Source of the DNA: Kiritimatiellales bacterium
Lineage (GTDB): Bacteria; Verrucomicrobiota; Kiritimatiellia; Kiritimatiellales; Pontiellaceae
NCBI GenBank assembly: GCA_021734595.1
Contig: JAIPIO010000206.1
Location: 1 to 7,089 of the forward strand
DNA length: 7,089 nucleotides
Direction of reading: 5' to 3'
Made by a program: the position numbers and the translations under genes
The notes under the pieces: generated by a model
The model's database searches: none
The model's input: only the letters and a program-made list of their open reading frames with translations
What the model was told of the DNA's origin: nothing
Part shown: piece by piece, positions 1 to 3,902 of the stretch
Position numbering within the stretch: position 1 is the first letter of the stretch
Layout of the letters: every line of letters begins with the position of its first letter

Positions 1-617
1 ATGATCACCCCGGCAATCATCACGCCGAGCAGGATGCAGAGCATGGCTTGCCAGAACGGGGTGCCCATCAAAAACGCCGCCATCGCGCCGGTCCAGCCGC
101 CGGTGACGGGGAGGGGAATGGCCACGAAAACGGTCAGTCCCAGCGCCTCGTACTTCTCAATGTTCGCGCTCTTCCTGCGTGTGCGGGCAAACAGACACTC
201 AAAGAACCTCTTGCCGAGCTTGAACCGCATCAGGAACTTCGAGACGGGGCCGAGCAGCAGCAGGATGAACGGGATCGGGATCATGTTGCCGGCCACCGAG
301 ATGATGAATACCTTCCACCACGGCATTTCGAAGGCGACGATCCCGACAGGCACCGCGCCGCGCAGCTCCACGATCGGCAGCGTCGAAATGGCGGCAATGG
401 CCATGGAACGGCCCAGCCCGTGATCCTCCATCCAGCGCGCAATCTTCTCCCCGCGGGAAACATGGTGTTCATCATGGTTTTCCAAGGTTGGGACTTTTGC
501 TTCCAATGGTTGGATATCGTTTTCCAATGCCTGGAACTTATCCTGCGCAAAACTCCAAGGGCTGGAACATGCGGCGAGGCAGAGCAGGGCGGCAAGCAGG
601 CGGTATCGTTTATTCAT
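1..617 (-). CDS. COG2426 / small multidrug export family membrane protein (3' end cut off)
   Basis: The frame is open from ATG at 617 to the window edge, giving 205 residues with no stop, so the C-terminus lies outside. Residues 1-25 form a signal-like segment: basic start, hydrophobic core, then LAAC at 14-17, which fits a lipobox, or cleavage could fall near SFA-Q25. Residues 26-52 are a polar linker with repeated LExx steps. From about residue 72 the sequence matches what I know of the Sm_multidrug_ex family (PF06695): LPIVELRGAVPVGI at 80-93, a hydrophobic helix at about 101-123, a basic loop at 127-150, then PLPVTGGWTGAMAAFLMG at 168-185. It is an inner-membrane protein; the export role is a family label with little direct support. 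GGAG lies 5 bases before the ATG, which supports the start. The gene follows the GxxExxY cassette by 98 bases and may be expressed by readthrough. The family call is confident, the function is not. Confidence 0.86.
   Translation of the reverse strand, partial: MNKRYRLLAALLCLAACSSPWSFAQDKFQALENDIQPLEAKVPTLENHDEHHVSRGEKIARWMEDHGLGRSMAIAAISTLPIVELRGAVPVGIVAFEMPWWKVFIISVAGNMIPIPFILLLLGPVSKFLMRFKLGKRFFECLFARTRRKSANIEKYEALGLTVFVAIPLPVTGGWTGAMAAFLMGTPFWQAMLCILLGVMIAGVI
480..567. repeat. Cluster of four 15-base palindromes inside coding sequence
   Basis: Four copies of a TTCCA-N5-TGGAA-type palindrome lie at 480-494, 501-515, 522-536 and 553-567. The third is perfect in the arms; the others carry one or two arm mismatches. 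The first three start exactly 21 bases apart, so each encodes seven residues of the export protein in the same frame (FQALEND, IQPLEAK, VPTLENH). The fourth is 31 bases further on and is read in another frame (residues SSPWS), so the DNA pattern is kept while the peptide differs. That argues for selection or spread at the DNA level rather than only a coiled-coil repeat. Confidence 0.75.
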
Positions 618-644
618 TCAGTCTCCGTTGCAACTTTATTTAAT

Positions 645-673
645 GGGCAGAAAAATTTTAGGGGCAGAAAAAT
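645..673 (+). repeat. Left inverted repeat (two copies of the GGGCAGAAAAAT motif)
   Basis: GGGCAGAAAAAT at 645-656 and GGGGCAGAAAAAT at 661-673 are spaced 17 bases apart. They lie in the gap between the GxxExxY stop and the export gene start. The same 13-mer appears inverted at 1516-1528. In a minus-strand transcript the two ends could pair around the GxxExxY gene. Confidence 0.8.
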
Positions 674-715
674 AGAAATTTGAATCCTGTTTTTTAATAT
701 TTCCGTACTCCATTA

Positions 716-1501
716 CTATCTTAGGGTTTCGAAGGTTAGTTGATTACGTGCGATATTTATCCATTGGATGGCATCAAGGTTGGTGCAACTAAGTAATCGG
801 GACATATCCTCGCGGTAGCCACCGACATGTTTTTCAAAAGTTGTGAGCCTAAAAGCTATACGCTCTGCACACAACGCAACTGTTTGTGTCGCCACAGGGA
901 CTTGATTCAGGCACACATCAATCTTGGTTAACACCTTTTGCGGTCCACCTGAAAAATGAATCAGAGCCTCTTCGTAAAGAGCTTTTGAAAGGCCGGTACC
1001 CCAATCCCGTAGCATTTCAACGACAAGGGATTTCCGCGCAGAACCAAAACCATCTGTTGCCTCCCACCTGGAATCATCGACCTCGAATTTGATACGTTCT
1101 TCGTGTATCAGGGTGGTGTTTATAAACTCGTGCTCGACCGTTTCGGTACGGAGGTTCACCAGTTTCCCGTGTTGCAGTCCGGCAAGCAGCAGATAGTTCA
1201 GCAATTGGCTTCGGTGTCCGTCATTGAGACATTCGACAGCTTTCAGTTCAAACACAGCTCCGTCCGAAGCGACCACATCCATAAAGTAGGACTTGCGGAA
1301 GTCCCGAAAGAAAACATCTATTTCAACTTCGCTTCGCACATTGTCCACGCGCGCAACCAGTGCGTTCTGATAGACCTTTTCATCAAAAAGCCGACCCAAT
1401 TCGCGGTGCAAAGCAAACACCTCTTTCATAACACGGTATGCTACCTCAGCGAATTCAGGCTGCGACAGTCTCACAAGATCAGTACTTACTGAAATAGGCA
1501 T
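716..1501 (-). CDS. GxxExxY-family protein, long form with C-terminal extension (PD-(D/E)XK-like)
   Basis: The N-terminal half (about residues 15-130) resembles the GxxExxY family (PF13366, PDDEXK_3), a small nuclease-superfamily protein of unknown role. The sequence shows a conserved-looking helix with H32, E34 and G36, then FDEKVY at 39-44 in place of GxxExxY. A core follows with D75, E85 and K87 (YFMD...FELK), fitting a PD-(D/E)XK site, then QLLNYLLLAG from Q99 and HGKLVNLR at 111-118. Typical members are about 125 residues; this one has 261, with an unassigned extension from about residue 130. The start at 1501 has GGAAGAG about 8 bases upstream and lies two bases after the glycosyltransferase stop. 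Lower GC than the upstream genes and flanking inverted repeats suggest acquisition. Nuclease activity is inferred from the fold only. Confidence 0.82.
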   Translation of the reverse strand: MPISVSTDLVRLSQPEFAEVAYRVMKEVFALHRELGRLFDEKVYQNALVARVDNVRSEVEIDVFFRDFRKSYFMDVVASDGAVFELKAVECLNDGHRSQLLNYLLLAGLQHGKLVNLRTETVEHEFINTTLIHEERIKFEVDDSRWEATDGFGSARKSLVVEMLRDWGTGLSKALYEEALIHFSGGPQKVLTKIDVCLNQVPVATQTVALCAERIAFRLTTFEKHVGGYREDMSRLLSCTNLDAIQWINIARNQLTFETLR

Positions 1502-1503
1502 AT

Positions 1504-2241
1504 TTATTCTCTTCCATTTTTCTGCCCCTTTGTTTTTCTGCCAAATAGGGGGAAATGTTCGTAGATGGCGTGCAGCAGCAGGATGGCATCGAGCAGGGGG
1601 GCCACATGACTGCGCTGTTTTTCGGCATAGATCGTGGAAATGCGGACCGAGTCGATGCGGATGCCGCGCAGCGCGGCGTGAATGAGAATATCGAATTCAA
1701 AGGCGAAGCGCTTTTCATCGCTTATGATGAACGGCAGCACATCGGTGCGGTAGAAGCGGTAGCCGCAGGGCGGGTCGGCGACATAAATCTTGACGAGGCG
1801 GTTGAGAATCCTGCTCATGAAGCGGTTGGTCCATTTGCGGGTCACGGGCATATTGCGCGTGTCGGCCATGCGGTTGCCGATCAGGATTGGAATCTTGGTG
1901 CGCTCATAGGCGTCCAGGAAGCGGCGGATCTCGGCCGGGTTGTGCTGTCCGTCGCCGTCCACCACCACCAGCGCATCGCAGCTACGCTGCATGGCAAACT
2001 CGAAGCCGCGCTTGAGCGCCGCGCCTTTGCCGATATTGGAGGGCTGCTTCAGAACGGTGGCACCCGCTTTTTCCGCCCGTTCCGCCGTCCGGTCCTTGGA
2101 ACCGTCGTCGACCACGAGCACCGCGCACGGCGACTGTGACAGCGCCGAGCGCACGATCTCCTCGATATGCGCTTCCTCGTTGTATGCGCAGATCAGAACG
2201 CAGTATTTCTCGACCTTTTTGCTCTCTCGAAGAATGGCCAT
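1504..2241 (-). CDS. Family 2 glycosyltransferase, dolichol-phosphate-mannose-synthase-like, soluble
   Basis: This is a 245-residue GT-A enzyme expected to move a sugar from a nucleotide donor to a lipid or other acceptor. Visible motifs are ICAYNEE (17-23) for nucleotide binding, VVDDGSKDRT (43-52), NIGKGAALKRGF (69-80), VDGDGQH (94-100) with the metal-binding acidic residues, DPPCGYRFYR (156-165) and FEFD (181-184). All are typical of the DPM synthase / UgtP-like branch of GT2. No membrane helix follows the catalytic domain, so it would be cytosolic or peripheral. The start at 2241 is supported by AAGGTGA 5 bases upstream, inside the 14-base gap after lipA, so the two are probably co-transcribed. 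The last residues (GRKTKGQKNGRE) are encoded by the inverted repeat of the neighbouring cassette, which suggests a rewritten C-terminus. The acceptor cannot be told from the sequence. Confidence 0.9.
   Translation of the reverse strand: MAILRESKKVEKYCVLICAYNEEAHIEEIVRSALSQSPCAVLVVDDGSKDRTAERAEKAGATVLKQPSNIGKGAALKRGFEFAMQRSCDALVVVDGDGQHNPAEIRRFLDAYERTKIPILIGNRMADTRNMPVTRKWTNRFMSRILNRLVKIYVADPPCGYRFYRTDVLPFIISDEKRFAFEFDILIHAALRGIRIDSVRISTIYAEKQRSHVAPLLDAILLLHAIYEHFPLFGRKTKGQKNGRE
1516..1542 (-). repeat. Right inverted repeat (two copies of the GGCAGAAAAA motif)
   Basis: On the minus strand GGCAGAAAAAC (1542-1532) is followed by GGGGCAGAAAAAT (1528-1516), 16 bases apart. The inner copy is the exact reverse complement of 661-673. 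The repeat is also translated as the C-terminal tail of the glycosyltransferase and lies just upstream of the ribosome binding site of the GxxExxY gene. Confidence 0.8.
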
Positions 2242-2255
2242 GGCGTCACCTTGAA

Positions 2256-3125
2256 TCAGTCATCAACGGATCCTATCAGACGGTCGGCGCGGTAGGAAGA
2301 ACGAACCAGCGGTCCGGCGGCCACTTCCGAGAAACCCATCTCCAGCGCGCGTTTTTCCAAGGTCTGGAACTCCGCGGGCGGGACAAAGCGTTTGGTGTGG
2401 AGGTGTTCGCGGCTCGGTGCCAGGTACTGGCCGATCGTCAGCAGCCGGCAACCGGCGTTGTAGAGGTCTTCCAGGGTCTGGAAAACCTCTTCATCGGTTT
2501 CGCCGAGCCCGAGCATGATCCCGGATTTGACGAGGACGTTGCCGTCCCACGCGGCGGCGTTTCCGAGCACATCGAGCGAAACCCTGTACGAGGCCTGCGG
2601 CCGGATTTCGGGCTGTAGCCGCTCGACGGTTTCGAGGTTGTGGTTGAATACGTCGGGTTCCGCCTGCAGCACGGTGTGCAGGTCGGCGATGCTGCCCTGG
2701 AAATCCGGGGTGAGCACTTCAACGGTGGCCTGCGGCATCTTTTCCTTGATGGCCCGGATGGTGGCGGCAAAAACGGAGGCCCCGCCGTCGGGCAGATCGT
2801 CTCGGGTGACGCTGGTGATGACGACGTGCCGGAGCTTGAGTTCGGCGACGGCTGCGGCGACGCGCTGCGGTTCATCCGGATCGGGTGCGCCCGGGCAGCC
2901 GGTTGCAACGGCGCAGAACCCGCAGTTGCGGGTGCAGATGTCTCCGAGAATCATGATTGTGGCCGTGCCGCGGTTCCAGCACTCGTGCCGGTTCGGGCAG
3001 TGGGCGCTTTCGCAGACGGTGTGCAGGTTGAGCTTTTTCAGCAGCCGCTGCACCTCGGAATAGTCCGCATCCGTCTGGATGGGGCGGCGCAGCCACTCGG
3101 GCAGTCTTTGGCGGGGTTGAGTCAT
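2256..3125 (-). CDS. lipA: Lipoyl synthase
   Basis: This radical-SAM enzyme (289 aa) inserts two sulfur atoms into octanoyl groups on carrier proteins such as the E2 subunits of 2-oxoacid dehydrogenases and the glycine cleavage H protein. The auxiliary cluster motif is complete (C38, C43, C49 in CESAHCPNRHEC), as is the radical-SAM motif (C64, C68, C71 in CTRNCGFC). The C-terminal RSSY at 275-278 supplies the serine ligand of the auxiliary cluster. Also visible are TSVTRDDLPDGG (104-115), SGIMLGLGET (201-210) and TIGQYLAPS (230-238). The frame is open upstream to an ATG at 3233, but those 36 residues look non-conserved, and the start at 3125 gives the usual family length with AAAGG about 12 bases before it. 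No lipB is present here. Two TTCCA-N5-TGGAA palindromes lie inside the gene. Confidence 0.97.
   Translation of the reverse strand: MTQPRQRLPEWLRRPIQTDADYSEVQRLLKKLNLHTVCESAHCPNRHECWNRGTATIMILGDICTRNCGFCAVATGCPGAPDPDEPQRVAAAVAELKLRHVVITSVTRDDLPDGGASVFAATIRAIKEKMPQATVEVLTPDFQGSIADLHTVLQAEPDVFNHNLETVERLQPEIRPQASYRVSLDVLGNAAAWDGNVLVKSGIMLGLGETDEEVFQTLEDLYNAGCRLLTIGQYLAPSREHLHTKRFVPPAEFQTLEKRALEMGFSEVAAGPLVRSSYRADRLIGSVDD
2355..2369. repeat. TTCCA-N5-TGGAA palindrome within lipA (first)
   Basis: This is a perfect-arm copy of the 15-base palindrome clustered at 480-567. On the minus strand it encodes FQTLE at LipA residues 253-257, the same peptide as the second lipA copy. Confidence 0.7.
2463..2489. 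repeat. Extended palindrome within lipA (second)
   Basis: The core at 2469-2483 is TTCCA-GGGTC-TGGAA. The symmetry extends outwards to GAGGT on the left and ACCTC on the right, with a single mismatched position between, so each arm is 11 bases around a 5-base centre. It encodes EVFQTLEDL at LipA residues 213-221. It could form a strong hairpin in the transcript or a cruciform, but it is inside coding sequence and is not followed by a U-tract, so it is not a terminator. Confidence 0.65.
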
Positions 3126-3186
3126 TTTTTTTAAGAACCTTTGTGGGTAGAATGTTCGCGGAAGCATACCGCAAGAGGAGTAAATA
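3126..3186 (-). other. Short gap upstream of lipA, no convincing promoter
   Basis: These 61 bases separate the small PIN partner gene from lipA. On the minus strand there is an AT-rich TAATAT just after the upstream stop, a weak GCGG...CCGC inverted repeat, then AAAGG and a run of A before the lipA ATG. No good -35/-10 pair with normal spacing and no terminator is seen, so readthrough from valS and the PIN pair into lipA is possible. Confidence 0.4.
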
Positions 3187-3405
3187 TTATTCGTGTGACT
3201 CCCCTGCGTTATAGTCGGAGGATTCCTCTGCAACTTCCAGTTTTTTGGTTGCTTCGTGAGGGTAGCGGATGTGGCGGATAAGATGAGTGCCCCGCTTCTC
3301 CGAGGCCTTGTTCAGCTTTTTGCAGAAGGCGGACAAATCCCGGCCTTCAGTTTGGCCAAGGGCGTCCTTTATTTCCCATAGTTCTTTGATGATTTCATCC
3401 GTCAT
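3187..3405 (-). CDS. Small partner of PIN protein, putative antitoxin
   Basis: This 72-residue acidic and basic mixed protein begins MTDEIIKELWEIKDALGQTEGRDLSAF. The pattern of an E-W-I-K/R-D helix followed by a short D-L-x-A-F segment resembles, from memory, the small proteins encoded immediately after PIN proteins of this subtype in many bacteria. The longer frame from 3507 is less likely: the ATG at 3405 has GGGAGG 8 bases upstream and overlaps the PIN gene end by 11 bases, as in coupled translation. No helix-turn-helix, ribbon-helix-helix or AbrB fold is evident, so if it is an antitoxin it may act only by binding the toxin, or the DNA-binding part is unrecognised. Toxin-first order is less usual for vapBC systems. 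Function is inferred from context. Confidence 0.72.
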   Translation of the reverse strand: MTDEIIKELWEIKDALGQTEGRDLSAFCKKLNKASEKRGTHLIRHIRYPHEATKKLEVAEESSDYNAGESHE

Positions 3406-3880
3406 TGTTTTCGCCTCCCAGTTCTTCCGGGGTGCAGATTTCAGGACATGCGTATCCCTTTTCCATGCACACCGAACGAATAACCGGTTTGGTGGCCGCA
3501 TTATCAATATGGCGGCAGTTCCATGTCAACAAGTAATCCATCCCGTGGACGACTGCCGTCGCGATATGCAAGGCATCATCCCGTGCATTTTCAGGGAGTG
3601 CCCCTTTTTGCATAAGCACTTTCGCCAAGGAAACAGCTTCACCGGTCAATTCGAGCATAGGTATTCCATCCAGCGCCTTGATACGTCGTTCGGCTGCATC
3701 TTTATCCCCGCACGAGGCTTCCTTTTCAACCAAGGGGGATGCGAACAGTTCAAACTCCGGGCGGCACCCGGTCCACCATTCCTTTGTCAGTTGCTGGCGA
3801 GCCGTGGCGATCAAATCCCGGGAGCGTCGGGCGGTCAGATAGCTTATTATGGATGTTTCAATGTAAACCGAGTTCTTCAT
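3395..3880 (-). CDS. PIN-domain ribonuclease, putative VapC-like toxin
   Basis: The 161-residue protein fits a single PIN domain. VYIETSIISYL at 5-15 is the first beta strand, with E8 at the position usually held by Asp. Acidic residues follow at E52/E54, then ARDDALHIA at 99-107 (D101/D102) and DYLLTWNCRHIDNA at 115-128, a typical PIN C-terminal core. PIN toxins cut RNA, often tRNA or rRNA, with Mg2+ bound by three or four acidic residues. The C-terminal segment to CTPEEL at 149-154 recalls a recurrent PIN subfamily. The start at 3880 has GAAGGAG about 4 bases upstream. It lies 22 bases after valS and overlaps its partner gene by 11 bases. Toxicity is untested; it could also be a housekeeping or degenerate PIN protein. 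Confidence 0.85.
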   Translation of the reverse strand: MKNSVYIETSIISYLTARRSRDLIATARQQLTKEWWTGCRPEFELFASPLVEKEASCGDKDAAERRIKALDGIPMLELTGEAVSLAKVLMQKGALPENARDDALHIATAVVHGMDYLLTWNCRHIDNAATKPVIRSVCMEKGYACPEICTPEELGGENNDG

Positions 3881-3897
3881 GTTGCTCCTTCAGCAAC
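3881..3897 (-). promoter_or_regulatory. Hairpin overlapping the PIN gene ribosome binding site
   Basis: On the minus strand GTTGCT-GAAGG-AGCAAC is a perfect 6-base inverted repeat with a 5-base loop, ending one base before the PIN ATG. The ribosome binding site GAAGGAG spans the loop and the start of the 3' arm. It could dampen translation of the PIN gene in the valS readthrough transcript, or as DNA it could serve as an operator. Both roles are inference. Confidence 0.5.
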
Positions 3898-3902
3898 GTC
3901 GG

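Larger units (their letters stand above)
645..1542. mobile_element. Putative inverted-repeat-bounded cassette carrying a GxxExxY gene
   Basis: Both ends of this 898-base stretch hold two copies of a GGCAGAAAAA core, pointing inward on the plus strand at the left (646-655, 663-672) and in the opposite orientation at the right (1517-1526, 1533-1542). Together they form an imperfect terminal inverted repeat of about 27-29 bases: 13 identical bases for the inner pair, 10 for the outer pair, with 5- and 4-base spacers. The only gene inside is the GxxExxY protein. Hand counts of three lines in it give 40, 47 and 50% GC, against 67 and 72% for lines in the glycosyltransferase and lipA. There is no transposase and no clear target duplication, so this would be a non-autonomous or nuclease-linked unit. 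Mobility is inference. Confidence 0.45.

Noticed and set aside
480..567. CRISPR-like array
   Set aside because: Units are 15-base palindromes with 6-base gaps inside an open gene; there are no spacers of normal length and no cas genes.
645..673. Rho-independent terminator after the GxxExxY gene
   Set aside because: The two motif copies there are direct repeats, not a hairpin; they pair only with the far end of the cassette.
48..683. Plus-strand frames at the left end (140 and 211 codons)
   Set aside because: They lie opposite the export protein, whose minus-strand frame shows clear family motifs and a membrane-protein pattern.
635..1550. Target site duplication flanking the inverted-repeat cassette
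   Set aside because: The bases just outside the two ends (TTTAAT on the left, AAATAG on the right) are AT-rich but do not form a direct repeat that I can defend.
2256..3233. LipA start extended to 3233 (325 aa)
   Set aside because: The extra 36 residues show no family resemblance and the frame overlaps the end of the small PIN partner gene; the ATG at 3125 gives the normal length.
3187..3507. Small PIN partner starting at 3507 (106 aa)
   Set aside because: The first 34 residues lie in the PIN gene's coding sequence in another frame, and a strong ribosome binding site precedes the ATG at 3405.
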